From: Viscum album
Taxonomy: Eukaryota > Streptophyta > Magnoliopsida > Santalales > Viscaceae
Assembly: GCA_963277665.1 (NCBI GenBank)
Contig: OY728122.1
Coordinates: forward strand, 1,543,260,868-1,543,324,867
DNA: 64,000 nucleotides
Reading direction: 5' to 3'
Made by a program: the position numbers and the translations under genes. Shown here piece after piece: positions 24,991-36,900 of the stretch; the first letter of the stretch is position 1; every line of letters begins with the position of its first letter. Under the pieces are notes generated by a model, which searched no databases, was not told the origin of the DNA, and worked only from the letters and a program-made list of their open reading frames with translations.

Positions 24991-27510
24991 CCCAACTCAT
25001 TCTCCCCTCCTGACATCTTGGTCAAGTTGATCGCCACTCTTCTTGGGGGAATGTTCTCACTATCACCTAGCGTGTCAGGCTGCCAGCAAATCACACTTTA
25101 GAGGAGGGCAGCGTACTGCCCCCAGCCACGGACTTGCGCGTAGGGGGTAGCCTCCCTAATAACTTTACGGAGTACTTGAAAACTCTGAACGCATTACTGT
25201 TGTAGGGCCCTATGGTGGCTAGATGACTCTAGGTACTGGACCACGGGGAGTATGGCCAGGTCAACTAGAAGACATTGTTCGTCGATGTCTTCGAGGTTCT
25301 CTTGGCTCCCGGGATAAGTCAGCTGCCGGTGGCGAAGATAGAGGTGATTCGCCTAGAGGGTCCGGTATGAACATTCGAACTCCTATGGGGTGAGCAATTC
25401 TGGCGTACCAAAATTCTATCATACGAATGACAAAAACTTCTCAGGGAAGTTCCCCACTACGAGGATGGTCCAGAAGATCCTCATCTCAGATTCAAAGTAT
25501 GTCCCTTGATTTCCCCACTCGTCAACTGATGGTGGAAGGGGATCTGGCAGCGGCGCCGAGGCAGGCCGGTGTGCCGGTGGGCTGGCCGGTGGAGAATATG
25601 ACGACCATGATGATTTTTTGATGAATCTTGGGCTATCCTCTTAAGGTTGCACTGAACTGGCCGCTATATCATGATAGGATGAACTAGCGACAAGGGATCC
25701 TGACACAACATCAGCGTCTGTCGAGGGTGGGCCATGCCATGACTCTTCTTCCATTGACCCCCAAAATAGCCTCAGTAATCTCTAGATAGGGCAGAGGGTG
25801 CTTCTAGAGATGTCGGTGGAGACCACGTGGTTGGTCCCTGGGGACATGCGAAGTTCTCATCCTCCTGGATATACCTTCGGATGGAAATAGGGATATTATG
25901 GATCTCACATTCCAGGAATATGAGACTGATGCTTCTCGTTCCTGCCCCAGCCCTTGACTCAGAGGGCTAAGGAGAAGGTTCCAGTGTCGATTCATACCCT
26001 ACCTCAGAGTCTGAGAAGCAGATTGGTATGATTTCCGTCCAACCTTCCCTAGAATTCCTCTTGCGGCATCGACGACCCGCGTTACTGCCCATGGGTGGCT
26101 CCTTGAAATAGGGTTGATCTCCTGCATGGGGTCCTCTGGCCGCACTACTGCTGGGGCGAAGAGAACTCTTGCTGTGGTGGGCCATGGTGCGGGGAGCACT
26201 AGGGAAAATGTCGAAAGGGACATGGGGAGGACCTCCATGCTAGCAGGTGAACGAACATGCAATGTCTCCATACCGGCAATCCTCGGTAGGGGGAGTGACC
26301 CCGTACCCAGTGTAGTAAACAAGGGAGAGACCCCCATATAGAGTTTTGCTATCACGGGAAAGACAAAATCTTGGGTTGAAGGTGGAACAGGGTAGACCTC
26401 CAAGCCAAGGTTGAAAGCAGGAAGGATCCGCACCTTCTGTAGCAGCGGTACAGAGTGGGACTCTGTGCTGGGTGGGACTGCTAAGGATTGGTCGACGACG
26501 ACCATCACTTACTTCGACAACCGAGAGAGTCGACCCAGCCTGACCGTGGGGCATTTGGGGCCTCGATCTAGGTTGGGCATAATGTTTCCCCTGCTCAACG
26601 TACGCATGGAGTTAGAGGTATGAGTTAGTGGTGTCTCGGGCCACAGTAGTTGCTGACGTTGATGCCCAACGGTGAGAATCCTTTTCCCTTTGTTCCTGAC
26701 GCTGGAGCTGGGTGAGATGGGCTTGAGTAGGTGGTGGAGACGCGTGAGTTTTCTACTCCTTGGCTCGGGGAACCGGGTGGTGGCGCCGACACGGCCTGGT
26801 GGGGGCCCTCGCCTCAATCCCTTGAAGCAGGACTCCGATTGGTACAACCCGGACATCCCCTACCTCGTTGGCACCAGGTAGGGAGTTTCCAAGAAGTTCT
26901 TGGGACATGCTCCTGAGATGATTGAATGTTGGGGTGGGGAGAAGCGGCTCCCTGTGCGGGTCTCAGGGGCGGCGTTGATGGTGAGGTGTAGCTTCCTCGA
27001 GATCCAAGCGGGCCATATCCTTGGTGGGGATGACCCCCTCCTCCTCGTACTTATGTACAAGGTCATTAATTACCCTTCGATAGATAATCTATGATGGGGA
27101 TAGGGGGTGTGTGTTCCCAGAAGTCATAGAGGTCGAAGCTATCATGGAAGAGGAAGAACCACGTGGGGTAGCCGTGTTGATATTTCCTCTGCTCCTACTC
27201 CGGTGGGCAGATGATTGGGCTCCGGATGCAACAACATGGATCCTGAAAGCAGGGAGATGAACTCATTAATACAGCTAAGAAATGGAATCAACAACCAGTG
27301 CCCTAATACCGTTCCATCTTCCGTGGCTAGTACGAGGGATCCACGCTAACAACGTCACAGAATGGAATGCTCAACATCCTAGTCGTCCCGACTTCTAGTG
27401 AGTTTCACGTCATCCATGCTTGGTGGGACCTGGTACCAGATGACGAGGTCGGATGACATGATTATCCACTGATTCCCCGAATGCTACTAACCTCTATTTT
27501 GAGGAGAGTG
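24991..27510 (-). other. Long 5' leader of the Ogre-type element, possible ORF1 remnant
   Basis: About 2.5 kb upstream of gag. Ogre-type elements often have an extra ORF1 here. The longest minus-strand open stretches are 26508-25999 (169 residues) and 26856-26509 (115 residues), in which I recognise no domain. Base composition is richer in GC than the surrounding AT-rich DNA. Calling it ORF1 is inference from position only. Confidence 0.4.
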
Positions 27511-27530
27511 GATTCACATCGGTTTCACCA
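27511..27530 (-). other. Candidate primer binding site of the Ogre-type element
   Basis: Minus strand reads TGGTGAAACCGATGTGAATC, starting 5 nt after the 5' LTR. TGG pairs with a tRNA CCA end, and the complement fits a tRNA acceptor stem followed by the end of a T loop (GATT). I cannot name the tRNA. Confidence 0.5.
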
Positions 27531-28609
27531 TTTACTGTTTCCGATGCTTTCGTCGGGGTGTGCACATCTGTCCCGCTGATGACGTGCTGTTGTTACCCTG
27601 CATTCCTGCTTTCCAAAGGCGGGCGACATCGGCTCCTTATTCAGGGATGTTTTCTCCTTGATTGAAATAGGATGATGGGATGTCGGTTCTTCCTTCAGTG
27701 GATTCCTCCTCGGAACTCGTCACCTAGTCCGGGTCTCCCTCATAGATTTAAGATATAGTTCATGAAGCTATTCCCAACACCATATCTTTGTGGACACCAG
27801 TTAATTACACCGCTTCTGTCAAGACCTTCCAAGGGGTCCAGTCATGGTAGCAACCTTCAGTTAGGAGAGTAGTCACGTTGGGCATCTCCGGTGCATCTGG
27901 ACGATGGGGGATTGGCATGTGTGTCTTCTATCCCTTATTATAGGGATTCTTGAGGGCACGGAAGCCTGAGGCACCCCACATCGAACGCGGGGATTTCTAT
28001 GCCATGGGCATGTATCTGAGGTTTTCATCAGCTTACCATGTGTAACACATGGTATGCCAAAAGTTTAATATCCAGCGGAGACAGATCGGACAGATTGGAA
28101 CACTAGCTAGAGTGGATCAGATTGAAGAACCCCCTAGAGTGAACACCGATGTTAGAGATAGCATGTGGGTGGATTCCCGAATGTTGTGGAGGGAAATGAG
28201 GAATGAAGTGGCATGATCCAACCAGGATTTGGTGGCCTGGGTAAGAATCAGGATGGATGATGGCTTTGGGCTTGAGCCTCGAAGAGACTTCCTACGTATC
28301 CCCGTTACAGGGAATCAAAGTCCGCGTAGTTCGATGAAATGATGGGACACCTGAAGAGGAAACCCATGAGAATGGACGCATAGATAGGACCCATAGGAAG
28401 TGGAACCTCCGGGATAGGGAAAGATCTTCCCGAGACACGTTGGATCAAGGGAGAGATTAGGATGAGACATGAGTGATGGGATTGAGCCTCGTGGAGGCCT
28501 CCTACATATCCCCATTGTGGGGAATCAAAGACCATGTAGTTCAGATGGCGAATACAGTTTAACGTCATGAGGGACGGGTATGGGGATTACACTCTGGGGT
28601 GTCCCATGG

Positions 28610-29480
28610 TGTTGGAGAACCGACATGAATGGGGTCAGAATGACCAGTTGGTGGGCTTGAACCTCATTAAGGCTTCCTACATACCATGCTTTAGTACGGA
28701 TCAAAGTCCCCATAGTTCGGGATAGAATGCAGTTTAATGTCATGCGGGACGGGGGCATTTGGGGATTATGCTCTGAGGTGTCCTAATGTGGTGGGGCTTG
28801 AACCTCGTGGAGGCTTCCTACATACCATGCCTTGACATGGATCAAATTCCTCGTACTTCGGGATGGAATGAGGCTTATTCTCTAAGACGACCCATGGTTG
28901 GAGTCGGTGAACCGACATGAATAAGGACCTGGGGTCCAGATGGATTGGGGCTTACACTCTGAGGTGGACCAAGGTGGTGTGGATTGAACCTCATGGAGGC
29001 TTCCTATGTACCATGCCGTGACATGGATCAAAGTCCCCGTTGTTCAGGATGGGATGGGGCTTACACTCTGAGGCGACACATGGTGGTGGGGCTTGAACCT
29101 CGTGGAGGCTTCCTACATACAATGCCTTGACATGGTTCAAAGCCCCTGTAGTTCAGGATGGGATGGGGATTACACTCTGAGGTGGCCCAAGGTGGTGGGG
29201 TTTGAACCTCGTGGAGGCTTCCTACGTACCATGCCTTAACATGGATCAAAGTCCCTGTAGTTTGGATGGATTGGGGCATACACTCTGAGACAACCCATTG
29301 TGGTGGGGCTTGAACATCATGGAGGCTTCGTACATACCATGCCTTGACATGGATCAAAGTCCCCATAGTCTAGGTGGATTGGGGCTTACGATATGAGACG
29401 ACCCATGGTGGTGGGGCTTGACCCTTTTAGAGGCTTCCTACATACCATGCCTTGACAAGGATCAAAGTCCCCGTAGTTCA
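28610..29480 (-). repeat. 108-bp tandem repeats within the 5' LTR
   Basis: The AGGCTT anchors at 29106, 29215, 29323 and 29431 are 108-109 bp apart, with more diverged copies near 28670, 28813 and 28998. Same unit as 1440-2290. The minus-strand open stretch 29366-29061 is a product of the in-phase period. Confidence 0.85.
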
Positions 29481-30848
29481 GGAATAAAGTTTAACGTCAT
29501 GTGGGACGATGGAATTTGGGGATTACGCTCTGAGGCGGCACAAGTTGTGTCATGGTCGGCACTCACTCTAAGATCATGGGAGTCATGCTCGGTGTGAGAA
29601 ACAAGAGGTAGCAGGGACCTGATGATCATGTCTTGAAGGGTGCGTCTGTGGGAAACGAATAGGGGCTTACGTGTTGAGCGGCCCATGGTGTTGGGACTTA
29701 CTCTAGGATGGAGGCCCGAGGGTGACAAAGCACAGTGGGAGAGGGATTTGGGACCAAATAAATGAGGATCCCCATCTCCTATCATGCCCTCCGCTGGACT
29801 TGGCACCAAGGATGTGAGGAGCAGGGGTGATGCCTACTGCAATAAAAGATAGGGGCTTACACCATGGTGGTTTCCCTTCCCCCGTGGACAAACACCACTC
29901 CCAGAAGAAGGATATCATCCCCTATGGAGATCAAGGGGCATGGATAATGTGAAAGGTGGGGGCGCCCCACGTGTGAGGCACGAGGCAAGGTTATAGTTTA
30001 ACGTCATGTGATGAGGACAAGGGTGTTTCGTAGTTTAACATCCTGCAGCTCGGACGAGGTGGGCTTTCTCCACACCCCAGGGGATTACATAACCGGTACC
30101 TTCTGCTCCTTGTTGGAGGGAAGGAATTGGAAATGCGGTAGAGAGGGGGTGTTGCAGAACGAACCATCGAGTGGTCCACGTTAGCGTGGCTATAGGAAGA
30201 AGCAATAGCCGTTAGCGTGCCTATGTGAAGAAGCATGAGGCGAAGCAACACAACGGGATGAATTGTCCAAGGGACTTTGAAGTTACTTCGTATAATCTTA
30301 GAAGGTCGTGTAGGAAAACCATGTATGATGTGGATTCCCGAGGTGCACAAGACACCTGCGAATGGCACCCAGAAGAAGGGCATCGGGCGTTCGTGCAATA
30401 GGTTGCCCGTTGAGCACCGAGGTGAAGGCCCCCTGGGAATTGCGCCCAACCCTTGAGGTTTGCGTGAAATAAGGGGACCCTGCATGAAAAACCCCAGGAT
30501 GACATGAAATAGGGGGGCTGAGGTTTTGTGCGGGACTTGGAGGATTGATAGCAAGGAGTATGAATTACGCGCTAGTGGTAGAGGCAGTGCACAAGGACAG
30601 GGGTGTGGGCAAAGGTAGGAATTCCGCACAATTGGCTGGCCTACATGCAATGGAAGGATTTGTGTGCAAGGGGGGAACCCCATAGTGATTGTAATTCAGT
30701 CTAAGACATGGGGATCTTGTCCAAAGGCAGATGATGAGGTGAATAGGCGCCGAAAGAACCATACCAGAAGGTCATATTGTGCATGCTCGCAGAAAGCCGA
30801 TTTGGGGCACGAGAACCGATTCATATTCTTCAGGGAAGGGGTAGCCTT

Positions 30849-30858
30849 CTATTTATAG
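30849..30858 (-). promoter_or_regulatory. Candidate TATA box of the Ogre-type element
   Basis: Minus strand reads CTATAAATAG, kept in the other LTR at 3675-3684. A start about 30 bp further left would give a U3 of only about 0.3 kb and a transcribed R-U5 of more than 3 kb, so the 108-bp array would lie in the RNA leader. Confidence 0.55.
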
Positions 30859-31147
30859 GTGACCAGGGGCGCGAAATACAAGTCAGTGCAAAATAATTGC
30901 ACGACAAAGGCGACGACCTGAAATGTCAACCATGCGGGGCACATGCGCGAAATTATTTCTCACCTACGCCAATGACTCTTCGCGAATCCCGGAACTTTCC
31001 ACGAGGGACACATTTTTTCGTGCACTTCACCATTTTTTTCGCGAAACACCTCCGAGCCCCCCGAAACCGGGTCTCTGGGTCCGAATTTGACTTCACTTTG
31101 TCGTTTAGAAACTTTCTTCAACACTTAAGCACTTTTAGGCATCTACA

Positions 31148-31152
31148 ACTAT
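31148..31152. repeat. Right target-site duplication of the Ogre-type element (ACTAT)
   Basis: Follows the CTACA end of the right LTR at 31147 and pairs with ACTGT at 1120-1124, with one mismatch. Confidence 0.55.
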
Positions 31153-33459
31153 AAGTAATGGTGTGTGGTGGTGAATTAAAAACAAGTGTAGAAAAATATT
31201 TTGAATTGAAAATCAATGTGTATCATCACCATATTGAGAAATATTTTTCACTATGGAAGCAATTCCACCAGTCAAATTCTCATGTATCCTAAAATCCATG
31301 TGAATTAACCATTATTTTGATTTTCCATGCTGGATGGATGATTCAAAAAAATTTGGAAGAATTAATATATGATATATTGAAATTGGTGGTTTTTAGTGAA
31401 TATGAAAATGGTGGAATAATTATTCTTGATAAATAATTGGATTGTGATAGATTATGAAGTTAATGGGTTGTTTTTGAAATTGATAATTAGTGTAATGGGA
31501 TATAGAAATTATTGGACATATAATTCTTGGAATATAGAATATGAATTGATATAGATAAAAAAATATTAATGGTTGATAGGAATATAAATGGATAAAATTG
31601 TTGTTGAATATTTTTTTATAATTATTATTTGAATTATTTAGAATTTTTTATGGTAGTATATTGATGCTGAAGATTTTTTTTATGAGATTTTATGAAATAT
31701 TTTCTAAGTCCTCTATATGAATCTAGAGACCAATGTAGTAGAAAATGGTAGAAAATAATTTTGAGGCAAGAGGGTGAAATTACTTTACTTTGGAAAGGGG
31801 TTTATATAATCTTTTGGGAAATCATATATTAGTGATAGTTTAGGATATGGGGGGTGGGGATGGTATTATAGTAAAATTAATGGTTTATTTCTATATATTC
31901 ATGAGGTTATACCAGATTCTATATTTGAGGGACCTTTTCTAGCATTTAGTTACATGGGGTGGTCTGATTTTTATTAGGTCACACCACTTTGACATTAGAC
32001 AATTCCATTTATACTATGATCTGTTCATCTTGATTCTTTTGGGATACAATTTTTTTGAGATGAGATGATAATAGTGCTGTAACTAATGTTAGGTATGAAC
32101 CAAAGATAATATCACTAATGTGAAGTGATAGAGGTGTGGATGCGATGGATAAGAAATGATATAGATTGGTTGAAAGGCCCTCTAACATGTGTTTCATATT
32201 TGATAGTGATAGAGTATTCCAAAGTAAAAAATGAATCTATCAATGTTTTATAGTTATTTTCCCAAGTATTATTGTATGTGGGGTGTTCTCTATGGGAGAA
32301 TAAATAGCTGGAGAGGGTCTAGATTCATTTGCGACATGTTATATTTATGAGGTAGTTGTGACTAGCGATGTGGTAGTGTTTGTGTGATGCGATGATGATG
32401 ATAATGATTATGTGATATTAGTGTGTATAATATGTATATCTATTGGGTATAAGTGATAACTGGTTGTGAAAATGTTGGTTTCATAGGATAGAGTACCCCG
32501 GTGTGGACACCAGGTAATAAAATAAGAGTACCTAATGTTTTATAACTTTCAAAAAGATACTAGTTATAGTTGGGATAGTCCTAGAGGGTGGAAACCTATG
32601 GGTGGATAAATATTGGGTAGTGATGATGGATGGTTAGTGAGTTCCCTATGTATGGATAGAGACTTGGTTGTGATTATGGATGGTTAGTGAGTTTCATGTT
32701 TGTAAGACTACTTGGTGGTGAAAATGGATGGTTATCAACTTCCCAGCAATGGATATCTATATAGTGGAGGTGATATTATAGTAAGGTACATGTGTGTGGA
32801 AAACACCTTGAATATGATTAGCATGGTGGTTATTATAATAATTGTTATGTGATGACATGTGAATATGATGTAATGTGGTTTATAAAGTGTAATTTTGTGT
32901 CTTATAAGGGACATTTTCAAATGGTTGAAATTTGGAAGATTCTTGGGTTTTGATTGTTTTGTTTTATTTATTCCATACATGATTGAATTAGTACTATTTA
33001 TTCACATTGCCATATGATATTTCTAGACAGAAACCTATTGAGTATATTTTTATTCTCAACATGAATTTAATTATTTTTTTAAATTATCTTGATAGTTTTA
33101 GTGGTGGTGTTAGGAAACCTTATCTCTAGACATAGGATAATTATTTGCAGAGACAATTTAATTATACCATACCCGATGTATAATAGAGATATTTTTTGTT
33201 ATGGTTTATTTTACATTATGGGTTTTTGTATGATATGACATGAATTGTAATTTTTTTTCACGTATTTATATTATAAATTTCATTATATTATTAATTTGGT
33301 TGTAGATTTTTAATTTTAAAAGGGGAATTCGATCCATATATGATTGATGATATACCCTTGGTTCCAGTTTGCGACACATGATCTACTGAAGGTAGGATTC
33401 AAGGATCATATGATTTTTTTCCATCTCTGGTGGAGTCCCAATGAGGGTGGATCATGAAA
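31153..33459. other. AT-rich sequence, probably the 5' LTR of the chromovirus-like element
   Basis: 2.3 kb without an ORF, ending right before a primer-site-like sequence at 33460. A stretch near 32480-32510 (GAGTACCCCGGTGTGGACACC) resembles a block I associate with long LTRs of Tekay/Del-type elements, from memory only. The left part would continue into 1-1119 across the Ogre insertion. Two near-repeats of GGATGGTTAGTGAGTT lie at about 32625 and 32675. Confidence 0.4.
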
Positions 33460-33475
33460 AATGGTATTAGAGCAT
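33460..33475 (+). other. Primer binding site, initiator-Met type
   Basis: TGGTATTAGAGC against the standard TGGTATCAGAGC: one C-to-T change. It marks the start of the internal region of the plus-strand element. Confidence 0.6.
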
Positions 33476-36400
33476 TAGTTGTAAAGAATGATTTTATCAT
33501 AGGAATTGGTAATGATTTCATTGGATGTAAGATATTAATATTACTATAACCAATTATATGATATTGATTATAAAAATCAGTTTGATGAAAAAGTTCCCCT
33601 ATAATATAGTCAAGGAATCTGTACCCTTTGGATAAATACTTAGGGGATATTTTTCTAATTATAAGATTTCTTAATAGGTGTGTATTCATGAATCATATAG
33701 TTCCATGTCATGAAAATTTTGTTTATGCTATGATGGGGTGATTATATTTATAGGGGGTAAATGATATGTAGATGTATTTTTATGTATGGTTGATGTGGTG
33801 GTATGGTTAAAAATTCCTAGTATATGTCCTAGGATTGAGGTTAATTTATATTTTTATATTTATTATAGTTTTGAAATGATCATGCCAATTTTAACTATGG
33901 GAGGTGCAACAAGTACCCGAGGCTATGTATCATAGAGTATAAAAAATAATCTGGGTAGTCTTGGAAGATAAACTTGAATTTTATATAGAATAAAATGTTT
34001 AAAAATTATTTGGGGTCTATTACCATTCATGAGACAGATCATTAGATAAAGAAGTTTGAGGAAACTTTTTATTTGACCCATATGTGTAATTATCAACATG
34101 TTACTTTGGTGATGAATTTGATATGATGTTTGGTGTCTCAGTGGTGGACACGTTTATTCATATATCATGAATTGGTGACGATCAGATAAAGTTAACTTCA
34201 TGATTTATTTAAGAAAGAGTTCCTATCAAATATTCTTAAGCATGAGAGTGAATGTAAGATATTAGTGATATAATAAAAGAATTCTCACATTCATGATTTT
34301 GGTTCACACTTTATAGAGTTGTTGAGATGTTCTACTAATTTTTTGATTAATGAGAATTTGTGAGATTTATATTTTTAGTGGTATTTAAATCCTATGATTT
34401 ATAGTTAGTAGGGAATATTTTATTTTTGTTCCTTTATAAATATATTAGAAAAGGATTATATTATAGAGAATTTATTAATGTCAAAAGGTTAATTTTTTTG
34501 GATTACCCAGTAGGGTGTATCCTAGACTGGAACTAGCGATGTAATTTTTTGATTTTAGAATCAACGAAGGTTTAATTGAGTCCATTGAAGTTGGTTTATA
34601 GTGTGGGAGGTTTATATCCATATTGTGGAGCCAAATTATTATACTATTTATATTGTTGTTTTATGGGACATCACTAGTCTATATTCCTATATTTTCATAG
34701 AGGACAGAGGAGTTGTGAGCATAATGTTAGTTTTTATGGACCACCCATCACAGAAGGAGGAGTTGGTAGAGATAACCTCAGGCCTATATAATTTCAAGAA
34801 TTAGAGGTGGGTTAAGGTATTATTTGAAGTTAATTCACTATTTAATCCATTTTTATTTATTTTATTGCCTCATATTACTTTTTCACCCCTTCCCAAGTTC
34901 ATGGATTATATCCACTATTAAGAAAGAATCAGATACCATTTGGGTTGATTACTCTTGTGGGTGTTTAGTTGAGGTTAGATGAAGTGTATAGTTATGAGTT
35001 ATGAGTAGAGATCAATTTTCTTGGAATCTAATCTTTTTATAGATACAAAAATTTGATATTATCATGGGGATTAATTTGTTTTATTCCATGCACGTTTGTG
35101 TTAATTGTTATAGAGGGATGATGATTTTATCTTATTTAGAAGGTGATATTTTGGTGTTTGTTAGGGATAAATAGTTTGGTTTGGGGTTACAACATATCGA
35201 TCCATATAGTATTACATCCCAAAATGAAAGTTTGATTCACGGTGTATCTGATTTAGAGGTGAATAATTTTCCATGATTTGATATCAATTATGTTGATGTG
35301 TTCCGAAAGGTGGTTGTGAATTTAATTTTGATGTGAGATATTGTGTTTGGGATTGAGTTATATCTAGTAATTACTTATAATTATATGAAATATTATTATA
35401 TAATTCCTATAAATATTACAGATTTTAGAATCCATATTGATGATTTATTACAATGGAATTTTAGTTGTCATAGCATGTCACCATGGGGTGCTGAAGTGTT
35501 GTTCGAAAAGAAGGTGGATGTCAGCTTGAGGTTGTGTATAGATTAACAGTTCTTAAATTGAGTTAAAATGAAGCACCACTCTCCCATTCAATGGGTAAAC
35601 TATTTTTTGACCATTTTAATAGGACAAGTTGGTTTTCTAAAATTGAATTTTGATTTGGATATTATTAGATGTGTCTTAAGGATGAAGACCACCCTAATAT
35701 ATATTTTGGTTGGTTATATCTATTTTGATTTTATAGTGATGAAATTTAGAGTTGTAAATATACCAGCCATGCTGATAGGGATTATGAATATGGAGTTACG
35801 ATTTTATATTGTAAATGTTTTGGTTTTCTTCATTGATTGTATTTTGGTTTATTCGCAGATATGGGATGATCATGTATGACATCTTAGGAATGTTTTAGAG
35901 ATTATAATGGATCATTGATGGTATGGGGAGATATAAAAGTATTGTTTTAGGAAACATGAGGTGAATTTTATAGGGGACATGATTTTAGTTCTTTTCATGG
36001 TAGCCGACCCAATGAATATTGAAGTAGTTGTTGCATGAAATTCTTCAAAGGATGCTTCTAATGTAAAGACTTTATTAGGATTATCTACTTATTATAGGAG
36101 GTTCATAACCAATTATTCTCAAATTATGACTCTATTATCAGCTTTCTATAATAATGGGAATGATTGTTTTAGATTAAGGAGACTCAGATTTCTTTTAAAA
36201 TCACAAAATGGAAGATGAAAAGTTCCTTGGTTCCTTGGTTACCCGAGGAGGGTGCTCCTTATGGGGTATATCATGATACCTCTCATCAGGGTTTTGGATA
36301 TGTATTGATTCAAGGGAGAGTAGAAATTTCATATGGTTTTAGGTATTTATATCCCCATGAATGTAGTTATTCTACCCTTGTTTTGGAGCTCACAGTGATG

Positions 36401-36900
36401 GTATTTATGATTAATCTTAGGGAGCATTATTTTATTGAGGAATTATTTGTGATTTATTCTAATAATAGTAGATAGAGATTTATATTTTCATAGAATTATT
36501 TGAATTTATAGTTTTTAAAATGGGTTTAATTTCTCTAATATCATGATTTGAATATCACATATACTCCTGGTAAGTGTAATGTAGTGGTTGACACCATGAC
36601 TCTAAAGTCTTATTTTGAAAATTCTTGGTGGATGGGTAAGAAATGGAAATCAATGAAGTTGTTAGCATTTATTTAGCTTGTCTATAAAGAGATATATGAT
36701 CAAGTTTTTCTTTATTAGATTTCGGTGGAAACCTCATTGGTGTAGTAGGTAGGGGTGTCTTAGTTGAGAGACCAAGAGGTGGAAGTATTGATTTATTGGA
36801 TATAAAGACCCAACCATAAAAAATTTATATATGGAATATTTATACAAGAATTATTTTTATTGCATTACCAAAGGCCTTTTTGGTTTAGAGTTTTGTAGTA
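33476..36900 (+). pseudogene. Decayed Ty3 chromovirus-like gag-pol
   Basis: Recognisable only in pieces. gag core at about 34000-34220 (a VTLVMNL...SQWWTR pattern). Protease end near 35050-35170 (FDIIMG). RT entry at 35455-35550 (SPWGAEVLFEKK, LRLCID), RT core at 35620-35879 with FIDCILVYS where YxDDILVYS is expected, then RNase H at 36215-36475 (YHDTSHQGFGYVLIQ, LELTVMVF) and the DLNITYTPGKCNVV linker near 36545-36590. Integrase is not found. Stops are frequent and AT content is very high. Confidence 0.75.

Larger units (their letters stand above)
1125..31147 (-). mobile_element. Tat/Ogre-type Ty3 LTR retrotransposon, nested and decayed
   Basis: Both ends are long related repeats. On the minus strand the element starts TGTAGAYGCC at each LTR, preceded at the inner end by a GAGGGG purine run, and the LTRs end in ACA. 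The flanks are ACTGT (1120-1124) and ACTAT (31148-31152), a 4-of-5 target duplication. On the minus strand the order is 5' LTR, primer site, long leader, gag, protease, RT, RNase H, [Athila insertion], second RNase H, integrase, repeat-rich 3' UTR, 3' LTR. A second RNase H between the first one and integrase, LTRs of several kb and a very long leader are known features of the Tat/Ogre lineage of Ty3/gypsy. Native length without the Athila insertion is about 19.1 kb. All coding parts carry stops or frameshifts. Confidence 0.85.
27536..31147 (-). repeat. 5' LTR of the Ogre-type element
   Basis: 3,612 bp, partner of 1125-3952. It begins TGTTTCCGATGCTTTCGTCGG and ends GCATCTACA on the plus strand. 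It contains the 108-bp array (28610-29480) and about 784 bp missing from the other LTR. That extra segment includes another LTR-motif copy at 28269-28330. Confidence 0.85.
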
